This document shows positions 9,945 through 18,748 of a stretch of DNA of 30,381 nucleotides, in pieces. Numbering within the stretch: the stretch's first letter is position 1; the number at the start of each line of letters is the position of its first letter. The stretch covers positions 1 to 30,381 of the forward strand of contig CAYWSJ010000042.1 of the NCBI GenBank assembly GCA_964461045.1, written 5' to 3'. A program made the translations under genes and the position numbers. The DNA comes from JAGXLC01 sp964461045 (lineage in GTDB: Bacteria > Bacteroidota > Bacteroidia > Bacteroidales > UBA12077). The notes beneath the pieces are model-generated. The model had not been told where the DNA came from and did not search any database. It saw only the letters and a list, made by a program, of their open reading frames with translations.

Positions 9945-10148
9945 ATGGCTATTGAAATATTATTATTAACAACGATATTAATTATACTTGCCGTGCTGGC
10001 TTTATCAATTCGTTTGCTGGTATCAAAAAAGGCAGAATTCAGGGGAGGCTCTTGTGCCAATATCACTCCGGAGCTCAGAGAACAGGGAATAACCTGTGCC
10101 TGCGATGGTGATGATAATTGTGCTTACGAAAAAGAGAAAGTTCAATAA
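9945..10148 (+). CDS. nqrM: NqrM, NQR maturation factor (DUF539-type)
   Basis: A small protein of 67 aa with one N-terminal membrane helix (about residues 4-26) and a short cysteine-rich tail: C37 in RGGSC, then C51 and C53 in ITCAC, and C59. This matches the NqrM pattern (GSC...C.C....C). NqrM is needed to assemble functional Na+-NQR, thought to deliver iron for the cysteine-ligated centre between NqrD and NqrE. An upstream in-frame ATG at 9798 would add a 49-residue polar extension. I prefer 9945 because the family is short and begins directly with the helix. It is convergent with apbE, the other NQR maturation gene, and is not part of the nqr operon. Confidence 0.82.
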   Translation: MAIEILLLTTILIILAVLALSIRLLVSKKAEFRGGSCANITPELREQGITCACDGDDNCAYEKEKVQ

Positions 10149-10186
10149 AACTGTTTTGTTAAAGCAAGACAAAATCAAAACAGTTT
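10148..10186. terminator. Bidirectional terminator between nqrM and apbE
   Basis: An 11-bp perfect inverted repeat (AAACTGTTTTG at 10148-10158, CAAAACAGTTT at 10176-10186) sits exactly between two convergent genes. It starts on the nqrM stop codon and ends one base before the apbE stop codon. Its position and symmetry suit termination in both directions, although neither side has a long T tract. Confidence 0.6.
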
Positions 10187-11215
10187 CTAATATTCTCTCA
10201 AAATATATTTTTCTAAATCATCAGAATAATCAACCTGGAAATCTCCTTCTTCATCTGAATATATAAAAAGGGCACTGATATTCTTGTGATTTGAAACATA
10301 TTCGCGGGTTTTATTCAAGCCCATTACCATAAAAGCAGTTGCCAACGCATCTGCTTTTGCGCAATCATCAGCAAAAACAGTTACACTTAATAAACTCGAT
10401 TCCACTGGATGACCTGTGCTGGGATGAATGGTATGCGAATACTTGACTCCATCTTTAATGTAAAATTTCCGATAATTTCCCGAAGTCGCTAAAGAACGAT
10501 CTTGTAATTGTACAATAGCTTTAAGATTCTCACCGGGTGTGTTGTTTCCCTCTACCGGTTTGTCTATACCTATTCTCCATATCTCATCTTCCCTGTTTTT
10601 ACCAAGTGTTTTTACTTCTCCTCCTACTTCCACCAGGTAATTTCTGATTCCCTTATTTTCAAGAAATTCAGACAAAACTTCAACAGTATATCCCTGGGCA
10701 ACAGCGTTCATATCTACCTTTGTACGGAAATCTTTTTTATATATCCGGTTATTCTTCAGCGATATCTTTTGATAACCAACAAATTGTAACAAACTGTCTA
10801 TTGTTTTCTCATTTACTTTTATCCTATCTGATTTCCCAAATCCATAAGCATCTACCAGGGGACCTACTGTAATATCAAATGCTCCGTTGGTTGCTTCGGA
10901 AACCTGGTGAGCCGTTTTATAAACCTTTATAAAATGAGTGTCTGCTTTCGAAGAGAGATTGGTGTTTATCTTTGAAATAACAGAAGAATCGTTATAAGTT
11001 GATAATGATGAATCAATTTCAGCAAGAATCTGCTCAATTTCATTTTTATAATTAACAGTATCAGCAGACCTGTAAATTACAGAAAAAGTAGTCCCCTGTG
11101 TAAAACCTTCTACTGATACATAGGTATAATGTAGGGTATTGCTTTTACATCCCCACATAATTACCATCAGAACAAACATCACAAAAAAATATCGAAAGAA
11201 CTTAGTTAATAGCAT
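10187..11215 (-). CDS. apbE: FAD:protein FMN transferase ApbE
   Basis: Exported flavinyltransferase of 342 aa. It attaches FMN covalently to Thr residues of NqrB and NqrC outside the cytoplasmic membrane. A hydrophobic leader ends in MWGC, a possible though non-ideal lipobox. ApbE motifs are clear: an early TQGTTFSV, then ITVGPLVDAYGFG, VDMNAVAQGYTVEVL, NYLVEVGGEV, HTIHPSTGHPV and ADDCAKADALATAFMVMG, the last carrying the Mg2+-binding region. It is the last gene of the nqr operon, 45 nt downstream of nqrF. This fits its role, since the operon encodes its two expected substrates. A convergent terminator follows. Confidence 0.95.
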   Translation of the reverse strand: MLLTKFFRYFFVMFVLMVIMWGCKSNTLHYTYVSVEGFTQGTTFSVIYRSADTVNYKNEIEQILAEIDSSLSTYNDSSVISKINTNLSSKADTHFIKVYKTAHQVSEATNGAFDITVGPLVDAYGFGKSDRIKVNEKTIDSLLQFVGYQKISLKNNRIYKKDFRTKVDMNAVAQGYTVEVLSEFLENKGIRNYLVEVGGEVKTLGKNREDEIWRIGIDKPVEGNNTPGENLKAIVQLQDRSLATSGNYRKFYIKDGVKYSHTIHPSTGHPVESSLLSVTVFADDCAKADALATAFMVMGLNKTREYVSNHKNISALFIYSDEEGDFQVDYSDDLEKYILREY

Positions 11216-11260
11216 AATAACAAGAACAGATAAAAAATATTTTTTTAATATATGGCATTT

Positions 11261-12517
11261 CTATCCTCCGAAATCATCAAGATCAACCATTTCATCGGGT
11301 ACACCTAAATTGTATAACATATTGAGCACGGCATCATTCATTACAGGGGGCCCACAAAGATAGTATTCAATTTCTTCAGGCTCTTCCAGTTTGCTTAAAT
11401 ACTCATCATAAGCAACCTGGTGAATAAAACCAACCGGTCCGTCCCATTTATCTTCTTCTTTAGGTTCAGAAAGCGCTATATGAAATGAAAAGTTTGGAAA
11501 TTTCTTTTCAAGTTCTCTGAAATCTTCTTCGTAAAAAATTTCTCTTTTTGATCGAGCACCGTACCAGTAAGATACTTTTCTATTGGTTTGCAATGTTTTG
11601 AATAAATGAAAAATATGCGCTCTCAAAGGTGCCATTCCGGCTCCACCTCCAATATATACCATCTCTTTCTCAGTATCTTTAATAAAAAAGTCGCCGTAAG
11701 GACCACTTATGGTAACTTTATCACCAGGTTTTCTTGAGAAAATATAAGAAGAACAGATTCCCGGATTTACATTTTTAAATCTTCCTTTGGACCGATCCCA
11801 GGGAGGAGTAGCAATCCTGACATTCAGCTTGATAATATTCCCTTCTGCGGGATGGTTTGCCATGGAATACGCTCTGAATATTTCCTCACTATTTTTCATA
11901 GTGAGATTCCATAAACCAAAACGATCCCATTCCTCTTTAAATTCATCTTCCACTTCAATGTCTTTGGAAAAATCTACTTCTATTTTAGGCACGTCAATTT
12001 GTATGTATCCACCCGGTTTAAAATCGAGCGTTTCTCCTTCCGGAAGTTTCACAACAAATTCCTTTATAAAAGTAGCTACATTTTTATTTGATAAAACTTC
12101 ACATTCCCATTTCTGAATATCCATAACTTCCGGTGGAACCTTAATAACCATATCGTTTTTTATCTTCACCTGGCATCCGAGCCTCCAGTTTTCCTGTTCT
12201 TCCTTTCTTGAGAAAAATCCTTTCTCAGTAGGAAGAATAGATCCACCTCCCTCTTCGATTTGACATACACAAGTTCCACACGTACCTTGCCCGCCACAGG
12301 CTGAAGGTAAATATATTTCATGATTTGCCAGGGTGGAAAGTATGGTCCCTCCTGGTTCCACTTTTAACTCTTTATCGTTGACCTTTAAATTTACTTCTCC
12401 CTGTGGAGTCAATTTTTTTCTTGCATAAAGCAAAATCATCACCAATGCAAGGATAATAACCAAAAATACGGCTATACTTAATAAAATTATTGTTGTGTTT
12501 GTTGACAGCACTATCAT
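11261..12517 (-). CDS. nqrF: Na+-NQR subunit F (NADH dehydrogenase, FAD and 2Fe-2S)
   Basis: Protein of 418 aa, close to the usual 405-410, and the electron entry point of Na+-NQR. An N-terminal membrane anchor (about 8-30) is followed by a plant-type [2Fe-2S] domain with SACGGQGTCGTC (C-x5-C-x2-C) and the fourth ligand in RLGC. A ferredoxin-reductase-type flavin domain follows, with RAYSMANHP for FAD and SGPYGDFF. The NADH domain has VYIGGGAGMAPLRAH, WYGARSKREIFY and the C-terminal YYLCGPPVMNDAV. Genes run A-B-C-D-E-F in one operon, with 20 nt between nqrE and nqrF. Confidence 0.97.
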   Translation of the reverse strand: MIVLSTNTTIILLSIAVFLVIILALVMILLYARKKLTPQGEVNLKVNDKELKVEPGGTILSTLANHEIYLPSACGGQGTCGTCVCQIEEGGGSILPTEKGFFSRKEEQENWRLGCQVKIKNDMVIKVPPEVMDIQKWECEVLSNKNVATFIKEFVVKLPEGETLDFKPGGYIQIDVPKIEVDFSKDIEVEDEFKEEWDRFGLWNLTMKNSEEIFRAYSMANHPAEGNIIKLNVRIATPPWDRSKGRFKNVNPGICSSYIFSRKPGDKVTISGPYGDFFIKDTEKEMVYIGGGAGMAPLRAHIFHLFKTLQTNRKVSYWYGARSKREIFYEEDFRELEKKFPNFSFHIALSEPKEEDKWDGPVGFIHQVAYDEYLSKLEEPEEIEYYLCGPPVMNDAVLNMLYNLGVPDEMVDLDDFGG

Positions 12518-12537
12518 TTTTCTCAGAATTTACATGA

Positions 12538-13161
12538 TTAAAATTCAATTCCCATAAAACCCATAAAGGCTATTCCCATTAAGCCAGTTATAATGAAGGT
12601 TATACCGAGTCCTCTCAATGGAGCGGGTACATTTGAATATCTGATCTTTTCCCTGATTGCAGCTATTCCTACAATTGCAAGAAACCAGCCTACTCCGGAG
12701 CCAAGTCCAAAAACGGTAGCCTCACCTAAACTTCCATATTCACGCTCTTGCATAAAAAGTGAGCCCCCCAGAATAGAACAGTTCACAGCAATAAGAGGTA
12801 AAAATATACCCAAATTATTATATAGGGTAGGTGAAAATTTCTCAATAATCATTTCAACCAGTTGAACCATAGAAGCTATCACTGCAATAAATAGAATAAA
12901 TGTAAGAAAGCTAAGATCTACATCTGCAAATTCCGGGCTAATCCAGGTTAATGCTCCTTCGCTTAACACATAATTTTCTAACAGATAGTTAATCGGAACA
13001 GTTATACCCAGGACAAAAACTACTGCTAAACCAAGTCCGGTTGATGTCTTAACTGTTTTTGAAACAGCAAGATATGAACACATGCCTAAGAAATAGGCAA
13101 AAATCATATTATCTACAAAAATGGACTTAACAAATATGTCTAAAAGATTCAATTCTTCCAT
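12538..13161 (-). CDS. nqrE: Na+-NQR subunit E
   Basis: Integral membrane subunit of 207 aa with about six helices, homologous to NqrD and RnfA. The two conserved half-site cysteines that help ligate the intramembrane iron-sulfur centre are visible in YFLGMCSYLAVSK (first helix) and AVNCSILGGSLF (middle of the protein). It follows nqrD by 11 nt. Distinguishing NqrE from RnfA rests on the context, since nqrA, nqrB and nqrF are all present. Confidence 0.96.
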   Translation of the reverse strand: MEELNLLDIFVKSIFVDNMIFAYFLGMCSYLAVSKTVKTSTGLGLAVVFVLGITVPINYLLENYVLSEGALTWISPEFADVDLSFLTFILFIAVIASMVQLVEMIIEKFSPTLYNNLGIFLPLIAVNCSILGGSLFMQEREYGSLGEATVFGLGSGVGWFLAIVGIAAIREKIRYSNVPAPLRGLGITFIITGLMGIAFMGFMGIEF

Positions 13162-13172
13162 AATTCACTGTT

Positions 13173-13826
13173 TTAGGCTTTATTTTCTTCAATTAGTTTT
13201 CGGTTCCGGTAACGCTGTACCCAGATAATAATTCCAACGGTTATCAATGCCATTGGTGGCAGAATAAAAAGTCCGTTGTTTTCATATCCGAATTGGTAAA
13301 AACTTTCCGGAATAACCTGGTATCCATAAAGGGTACCCGATCCAAATAGTTCTCTTACGAAACCAACAATAACGAGAATCAGTCCATAACCCGCTGCATT
13401 ACCTATTCCATCGAGGAAAGAAGGCCAGGGTTTATTACCAAGAGCAAAAGCTTCTAACCGTCCCATAATAATACAGTTCGTTATTATAAGTCCCACAAAA
13501 ACCGAGAGTTGCTTACTCACCTCAAAGGCAAAAGCCTTCAGAAACTGATCAACCAGAATCACCAAAAAAGCAATTACCGTTAGTTGAACAATAATTCTGA
13601 TCCTTGGTGGAACCATATTTCTTAAGAGAGAAATGGTAACATTAGAAACCCCCATCACAAAAACAACTGAAAGGGCCATTACTACTGAAGGTTCCAGTTT
13701 AACTGTTATTGCAAGTGCCGAGCAAATTCCTAAAACCTGCACGGTTATCGGGTTCGAATCATCCAAAGGTTCTCTGAGTAATTTCAGATTCTTTGAAGAG
13801 AATAATGGTTCTTTATCTGTACTCAT
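13173..13826 (-). CDS. nqrD: Na+-NQR subunit D
   Basis: Integral membrane subunit of 217 aa, about six helices, partner of NqrE. Conserved cysteines are in VLGICSALAITVKLE and LIITNCIIMGRLEAFA, forming the other half of the intramembrane iron site. The C-terminal part RELFGSGTLYGYQVIP is typical of NqrD/RnfE. The gene starts 3 nt after the nqrC stop, so translation is probably coupled. Confidence 0.96.
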   Translation of the reverse strand: MSTDKEPLFSSKNLKLLREPLDDSNPITVQVLGICSALAITVKLEPSVVMALSVVFVMGVSNVTISLLRNMVPPRIRIIVQLTVIAFLVILVDQFLKAFAFEVSKQLSVFVGLIITNCIIMGRLEAFALGNKPWPSFLDGIGNAAGYGLILVIVGFVRELFGSGTLYGYQVIPESFYQFGYENNGLFILPPMALITVGIIIWVQRYRNRKLIEENKA

Positions 13827-13829
13827 AGA

Positions 13830-14534
13830 TTAACTTTTTTTCTGTTTCTCAAAATAGTTTAAATAGCTCTCCAGAATACTTTCCAGCATCTGGTCCACAC
13901 CTTTACTGGTAATGGTTCCTCCTGAAATACCATCTACTTCATGTGGCCCACCTTTTGTTTTTCCCGGTTTTTTAACCTTTACAGAAACAAACTCACCGGA
14001 TTCATCAAATATTTTTTTTCCTATGAACTGTTTCTGAAATTCCCGTGTTGCAATCTCTGCTCCTAAACCCGGAGTTTCAGATTGATGACTAAAATTTGTT
14101 CCGTATATTGTATTGAAATCATCTTTCAGTGCAACATAGCCCCAGATAGGCCCCCAAAGCCCCTTTCCACGTACAGGAACCACATAAACTTTTTCGTTTT
14201 TTAAGGAAGCTACAAAAACAGGTAAATTCCTTTTCTTTAGAGGTTTGTCCAACTCTTTTTTCAGATCAATGGAAAATGCATCCTCTCCTTGCTGTCTTTC
14301 TCCATTATGATTAACCACATAAGTTTTTGTTATATATTGATCATATTTTTCAAGCGCCTGGTCTTTTTCAACTTTCATGTTAAGCGACAGAAGAATATTC
14401 TGTTTTTTATTAATCTCAATATTTTTCTTTTGTAATGGTTGTAATACCATTGCAACCACAGACAAAATAGTTGCAACAATAATCACCATAACTGAAGCAA
14501 AAATAAAAATGTCTTTGTTTGTATATCTTTTCAT
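13830..14534 (-). CDS. nqrC: Na+-NQR subunit C (covalent FMN)
   Basis: Protein of 234 aa with one N-terminal membrane helix (about 9-31) and a periplasmic FMN-binding domain. The flavinylation site is DGISGGTITSKG, with Thr207 as the predicted FMN acceptor. The common consensus is SGAT, so the third position is Gly here, a mild deviation. GPIWGYVAL and SETPGLGAEI are typical NqrC/RnfG motifs. ApbE encoded in the same operon should modify it. It lies 14 nt downstream of nqrB. Confidence 0.95.
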   Translation of the reverse strand: MKRYTNKDIFIFASVMVIIVATILSVVAMVLQPLQKKNIEINKKQNILLSLNMKVEKDQALEKYDQYITKTYVVNHNGERQQGEDAFSIDLKKELDKPLKKRNLPVFVASLKNEKVYVVPVRGKGLWGPIWGYVALKDDFNTIYGTNFSHQSETPGLGAEIATREFQKQFIGKKIFDESGEFVSVKVKKPGKTKGGPHEVDGISGGTITSKGVDQMLESILESYLNYFEKQKKS

Positions 14535-14548
14535 ATCTCAACTATTTT

Positions 14549-15718
14549 TTAGGCAGCTTTAACTTTGGCTCTCTTCAGACGTTTCTTAATATTCCCTTCA
14601 ACGACATAATGATCAATTAAAGGAGCAAACACATTCATTAGCAGAATGGCAAGCATAACACCTTCCGGGTATGCCGGGTTTACGACTCTAATAAGAATCG
14701 CCAGTATTCCTATTAAAAACCCATAGATATATTTTCCTTTGTTTGTTTGTGCTGCAGTTACGGGGTCAGTAGCCATATAAACAGCGCCAAATGCGAAACC
14801 TCCAAGGAAAAGATGTTCCCAGGCAGGAATGCTCATAAATTCATTAACCGCAAACGCATTAAAAATCAATCCCATAATGAGTCCACCGGCAAATGTGGAA
14901 AACATGATCCGCCAGCTACCAACTCCTGTATACAGAAGAATCGCAGCACCAATTAACACGGCCAGGGTGGAGGTTTCTCCAATAGATCCGGGAATCATAC
15001 CAAAAAACATATCCTGAACCGGGGGCATAGCTTCAACATTCCCTTCAGCAGCTTGCGCCAGTGGTGTTGCCCCGGAAAATCCATCTACTATATTTTCACC
15101 CTTCATAAGTCCATGAATCCAAACATCATTACCTGACATATAAGCGGGATAAGCAAAGAAAAGGAAAGCCCTTGCTGTAAGTGCCGGATTCAAAATATTC
15201 ATGCCGGTACCGCCAAACACCTCTTTTCCAATAATCACAGCAAATGCAGTAGCAACTGCAACCATCCATAAGGGTACATCAACCGGAACGACAAGCGGGA
15301 TTAACATACCTGAAACCAGGAATCCTTCATTCACTTCATGGCCTCTAACCTGGGCGAATATAAATTCAATAGCTAGTCCGGTAACATAAGATACAACAAT
15401 GATAGGAAATACTAATTTAAAACCTTCCCAAAAGGATTGAAGAATTGTTATTGTAACTTCAGGATTTGTAGCCATATGGTGCTGATAACCCACATTCCAC
15501 ATACCAAATAAAATGGCAGGCACCATAGCAATAACCACTATTATCATTGTTCTCTTCATATCCATTGCATCACGAATATGAGTCCCTTGTGTTGTTACTT
15601 TATTAGGTACAAACAATAGTGTTTCAAAAGCTTCAAATGTAGATTGTAATTTTTCGTATTTCCCCCCTTTTTCAAAATGGGGTTTTATCTTATTAATATA
15701 TTTCCTTAATGCGTTCAT
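14549..15718 (-). CDS. nqrB: Na+-NQR subunit B (covalent FMN, ion channel subunit)
   Basis: Membrane subunit of 389 aa, slightly shorter than the roughly 410 aa of Vibrio. It carries multiple helices and the central Na+ pathway. Covalent FMN is expected at Thr218 in DGFSGATPLAQ, a perfect ApbE target. Other family blocks are GHEVNEGFLVSGMLIPL, KEVFGGTGMNILNPALTARA and YMATDPVTAAQTNKGK. It follows nqrA by 27 nt. Confidence 0.97.
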   Translation of the reverse strand: MNALRKYINKIKPHFEKGGKYEKLQSTFEAFETLLFVPNKVTTQGTHIRDAMDMKRTMIIVVIAMVPAILFGMWNVGYQHHMATNPEVTITILQSFWEGFKLVFPIIVVSYVTGLAIEFIFAQVRGHEVNEGFLVSGMLIPLVVPVDVPLWMVAVATAFAVIIGKEVFGGTGMNILNPALTARAFLFFAYPAYMSGNDVWIHGLMKGENIVDGFSGATPLAQAAEGNVEAMPPVQDMFFGMIPGSIGETSTLAVLIGAAILLYTGVGSWRIMFSTFAGGLIMGLIFNAFAVNEFMSIPAWEHLFLGGFAFGAVYMATDPVTAAQTNKGKYIYGFLIGILAILIRVVNPAYPEGVMLAILLMNVFAPLIDHYVVEGNIKKRLKRAKVKAA

Positions 15719-15745
15719 TCTGCAATATATTTTTTCAAGTCGTTA

Positions 15746-17098
15746 TTAGCTCATTTCTTCTCTCATTAAATCAAGTCCTCTTCGGACAATGGACTGAACC
15801 GGGGTTTTAGATGTACAAATAAATTCACAAAGCGCAAAATCTTCTTCATCAACTTCATAAATACCCAATTTTTCCATCAGTTCAATATCTTCAATTAATA
15901 TGGCTTTAATAAGCTGGACGGGATATATATTCATAGGAAAAACTTTCTCGTATTCTCCCGATACAACATAAGCTCTTTCTCCTCCTTTGAGATTGGTGTC
16001 AATCCTATATCTTTTGCTGGTTTGAAGCCACGACCAAAAAGAACGTGAAGTGCTGTATTTTTTAAAACCTGGTTTTGCCCAGCCAAGAAATTCATAATAT
16101 TTTCCTTCAGGAATTACAGTAACCTGATCATCAAAATACCCTAAATATCCCTCGCTATTAATCTTTTTCCCTGTAAGGACATTTCCTGAAATATAACGTA
16201 ACTCACCTTCCTTAACATTTCCTTCCACAATACTTTTTATGCTGGCTCCTTTCACAAACCTGTAATATAAAGGCTTCTTAACTTCTGATCCTGTTAAGGC
16301 TATAACCTTTGACACATCATAAATCCCTTTATCAAACAATCGCCCTATGGCTATTACATCCTGCGGATAGACATACCAAACAACATCTCCCTGGTTAATT
16401 GGATCCAGTTTATTTATCTGTACACCAACATTCCCCGAGGGATGTGGTCCAGTAAAATGATTGAGCTGAACACCTTTTGCTTTCGTAAACACCTCAGAAG
16501 GAGGATAATCTGCATTCACATTAAGATGAATAGTACCTTCAGTTAGTTTTTTTAACGCATTAATTCCTTTTTGAAAATTTTGGTTTTCACCTTTAACAAT
16601 CAGGTCATAATCAGGAGCCAAAGGTGCACTGTCAAAGGCAGAAATAAAAATTGATTTGGGTTTATCCTCAGGATTAGCTACTGTTGAATAGGGTCGCTGT
16701 CTTATTACAGGCCAAAGTCCGGACTGCAACACTTTTTCTATAATATGTTCCCTCTCCAACTGGGAAGGATCCTGGGCACCAAAGTCTTCATAATTGTATT
16801 TCTGATCATTTTCAATTACTACTTCTAATATTGTTCTTCTTTCGCCCCTGTTTACAGAAACTACTTCTCCACTCACCGGAGAAGTAAATTGAACACTAGG
16901 CTGCAGCTTGTTATAAAATAAGGGTGTTCCAACTTTTACTTTATCTCCAACTTTCGAAACAAGTTTAGTCCTCATTCCGTGGAAATCAATTGGTTTCACA
17001 GCATAATACTGCGAATCCGAAGCTTTTTTTATAACTTTTTCAGCCTTTCCCTTCAGAGGTATATCTAATCCTCGTTTTATCGTAAAAACCTTTGACAT
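15746..17098 (-). CDS. nqrA: Na+-NQR subunit A
   Basis: Cytoplasmic subunit of 450 aa, the normal length for NqrA, and the member that distinguishes NQR from Rnf. The N-terminus reads IKRGLDIPLKGKAE, followed by KVGDKVKVGTPLFYNK and VSPVSGEV-like lipoyl-type folds, HPSGNVGVQINKLDPI, and a C-terminal FALCEFICTSKTPVQSIVRRGLDLM. It opens the nqrABCDEF-apbE operon and is preceded by 226 nt of non-coding DNA downstream of the Fnr-like gene. The promoter should lie there. A TAnnTTTG-type -7 box is possible at 17315-17322 on the minus strand. Confidence 0.97.
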   Translation of the reverse strand: MSKVFTIKRGLDIPLKGKAEKVIKKASDSQYYAVKPIDFHGMRTKLVSKVGDKVKVGTPLFYNKLQPSVQFTSPVSGEVVSVNRGERRTILEVVIENDQKYNYEDFGAQDPSQLEREHIIEKVLQSGLWPVIRQRPYSTVANPEDKPKSIFISAFDSAPLAPDYDLIVKGENQNFQKGINALKKLTEGTIHLNVNADYPPSEVFTKAKGVQLNHFTGPHPSGNVGVQINKLDPINQGDVVWYVYPQDVIAIGRLFDKGIYDVSKVIALTGSEVKKPLYYRFVKGASIKSIVEGNVKEGELRYISGNVLTGKKINSEGYLGYFDDQVTVIPEGKYYEFLGWAKPGFKKYSTSRSFWSWLQTSKRYRIDTNLKGGERAYVVSGEYEKVFPMNIYPVQLIKAILIEDIELMEKLGIYEVDEEDFALCEFICTSKTPVQSIVRRGLDLMREEMS

Positions 17099-17203
17099 AT
17101 TAAAATTATATTTTAGGAAAAATCAGCATTAATTTTTTCTCTGTTTTTATCAATAAACTAATTTATCATTTTTTGCTGTAAAAGTAAAATATGTATCCTT
17201 TTA

Positions 17204-17216
17204 AAACAAATTGTTT
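17204..17216. promoter_or_regulatory. Small palindrome upstream of nqrA (possible operator)
   Basis: AAACAA-A-TTGTTT, a perfect 6+1+6 palindrome about 105 nt upstream of the nqrA start, in the gap between nqrA and the Fnr-like gene. A Crp/Fnr dimer could bind such a site, but it is short, AT-rich and seen once. It is a weak candidate. Confidence 0.22.
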
Positions 17217-17324
17217 ATTCATTATTCATGAATTCTATTACTGGTTCTGTTGTTATCCGAAAAACAAATAAATGACTCCAAATGTTTAGGTTTTCTGGTA
17301 TTTTTATTAGTATACAAAATTATC

Positions 17325-18035
17325 TCACTCACTATCATCATTTAAAAAACCGTCTGTACTAATCCTTTTTAATGCTTCTTTGTCTTTTAAAATAATTTTA
17401 TGTTTATTCTCTTCAATATAACCCTCTTTATTGAATTGCTGAAGGGTTCTTACTACACTCATTGTTGACATACCACCAAATTCAGCTATATCTTTCCTTG
17501 AGAGAGGGAGCTCAAACTCAGAATTGCCAAAAACTTCATCTGCCAGATAAAGAACAATATCTGACACCTTACCCGGTAATTGTTTCTGGGTTAGACTAAT
17601 CATCCTGCTTCTGATATTATACATTTCTTTATTAAGAGATTCCAGCAAACTTACTCCAAAGTTACTGTTGTCTTTAACAATCTGTTGAATTACATTTTTA
17701 TCAATAGCACAGATATTTGTATCCTTCAGAGCTGAAACTGAATATTGAAATTTATCCGTAAAAAACAAGGAAGAAAGTCCAATTAAAGATCCTTTAGGAA
17801 AAATTGAAAAAATTAAATTATTCTTATTTTCAAACTCTTTATATACTTTCACAATTCCCTCTTTCACATAAAGAATATGTGTAACAAAAGAACCCTGCTT
17901 TGCTATTGTTTCTCCTTTTTTATAATGAACCTGCACCCTGCTCTCATTTGTTAAAAATAATTCATGTTGATTTAACTGATGAAAACAGTAGGACTTTTCA
18001 AAGCAATCTGTGCATGATATTTTTATTTTATTCAT
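17325..18035 (-). CDS. Crp/Fnr-family regulator with FNR-type four-cysteine iron-sulfur site
   Basis: Transcription factor of 236 aa. An N-terminal cysteine cluster (C8, C11, C17; C-x2-C-x5-C) has the same spacing as C20/C23/C29 of E. coli FNR. A fourth cysteine, C109 in SALKDTNICAIDK, aligns with FNR C122. This is the complete ligand set for an O2-labile [4Fe-4S] cluster. A cyclic-nucleotide-type beta-barrel, a dimerisation helix and a C-terminal winged helix (LSRKDIAEFGGMSTMSVVRTL) follow. The recognition helix keeps the Arg but not the Glu and Ser of FNR, so the operator probably differs from TTGAT-N4-ATCAA. The gene lies between the nqr and Mbx operons, codirectional with nqr and divergent from Mbx, and is a good candidate to control either. 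Confidence 0.88.
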   Translation of the reverse strand: MNKIKISCTDCFEKSYCFHQLNQHELFLTNESRVQVHYKKGETIAKQGSFVTHILYVKEGIVKVYKEFENKNNLIFSIFPKGSLIGLSSLFFTDKFQYSVSALKDTNICAIDKNVIQQIVKDNSNFGVSLLESLNKEMYNIRSRMISLTQKQLPGKVSDIVLYLADEVFGNSEFELPLSRKDIAEFGGMSTMSVVRTLQQFNKEGYIEENKHKIILKDKEALKRISTDGFLNDDSE

Positions 18036-18066
18036 TTTTTAGTACATTTATAGAAAGAAACAAGAA

Positions 18067-18074
18067 CAAATATA
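18067..18074 (-). promoter_or_regulatory. Possible -7 box for the Fnr-like gene
   Basis: On the minus strand this reads TATATTTG, matching the Bacteroidota -7 consensus TAnnTTTG, 32 nt upstream of the start codon at 18035. No clear -33 TTG is seen at the usual spacing. In such AT-rich DNA the match could be chance. Confidence 0.35.
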
Positions 18075-18082
18075 AATCTATT

Positions 18083-18110
18083 TTTAAATATATCTATATC
18101 TATATTTAAA
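18083..18110. promoter_or_regulatory. AT-only inverted repeat in the divergent fnr/Mbx region
   Basis: Perfect 10-bp arms TTTAAATATA and TATATTTAAA separated by 8 nt, lying between the divergent regulator and Mbx operon promoters. Its position fits an operator for autoregulation or Mbx control, but the composition is low-complexity. Treat as a candidate only. Confidence 0.3.
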
Positions 18111-18201
18111 TAAATGTATACATAAAATAAAATAGTTTTGTTTTGTGTTTTTTTATTTTTTAAAAAACTAAGGCTAATAAAGACGATATGGTATTAAATC
18201 A

Positions 18202-18209
18202 TATATTTG
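18202..18209 (+). promoter_or_regulatory. Possible -7 box of the Mbx operon
   Basis: TATATTTG matches the Bacteroidota TAnnTTTG -7 element and lies 45 nt upstream of the first Mbx gene. It is identical to the candidate box of the divergent Fnr-like gene. No obvious -33 TTG is present, which could mean an activator-dependent promoter. Confidence 0.4.
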
Positions 18210-18253
18210 CAATATCTAAATTTATAAATATATAGAAATATAAATTACTAGAA

Positions 18254-18748
18254 ATGAAAATAAAAAACATCCTTGTATCCTTCGCCATTGCATTTGTTTT
18301 CTGGATTCTGTTAAATAATTCTTTCGACCCACTTTTATTGGGAATAGGCGCTGGATTATCTTTAATACTCACTCTTATTTTCTGTTCACGGTGTGATATA
18401 TTTTCAGAACTGAAATTAACTCCACAAGCTTTTATATTTACTATTATTTACCTGTTTGTGTTTCTTTTTGAACTTATTAAATCGAATCTTGACGTGGCAA
18501 GAAGAGTGATCACTCCGTCACTTCCTATTAATCCGGGAATCGTTGAGGTGAAAACAAAGTTAAAATCAAGGATGGGGCGTATGATTTTAGCTAATTCAAT
18601 AACGCTTACTCCCGGGACACTTACTATCGATATACAGGACGATACTCTTTATATTCACTGGATTGATGTGAAATCAGAAGATATTAATGAAGCCACTGAA
18701 CAAATTGTAAGGAAATTTGAAAAATATTTAGAAAAGATATATGGTTAA
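18254..18748 (+). CDS. mrpE: MrpE-like subunit of the Mbx-type complex
   Basis: Membrane protein of 164 aa with two or three N-terminal helices, homologous to MrpE/MnhE and MbhA. The family core is easily recognised: LFELIKSNLDVARRVI, then MGRMILANSITLTPGTLT and the short soluble tail DDTLYIHWIDV. It is part of the Na+-translocation module shared by Mrp antiporters and Mbh/Mbx complexes. It is the first gene of the operon and overlaps mrpF by 8 nt. Confidence 0.93.
   Translation: MKIKNILVSFAIAFVFWILLNNSFDPLLLGIGAGLSLILTLIFCSRCDIFSELKLTPQAFIFTIIYLFVFLFELIKSNLDVARRVITPSLPINPGIVEVKTKLKSRMGRMILANSITLTPGTLTIDIQDDTLYIHWIDVKSEDINEATEQIVRKFEKYLEKIYG

Noticed and set aside
10187..17098. Rnf complex instead of NQR
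   Set aside because: The presence of nqrA, an NADH-binding nqrF with [2Fe-2S] and FAD, and nqrM, and the absence of rnfB/rnfC, identify NQR.
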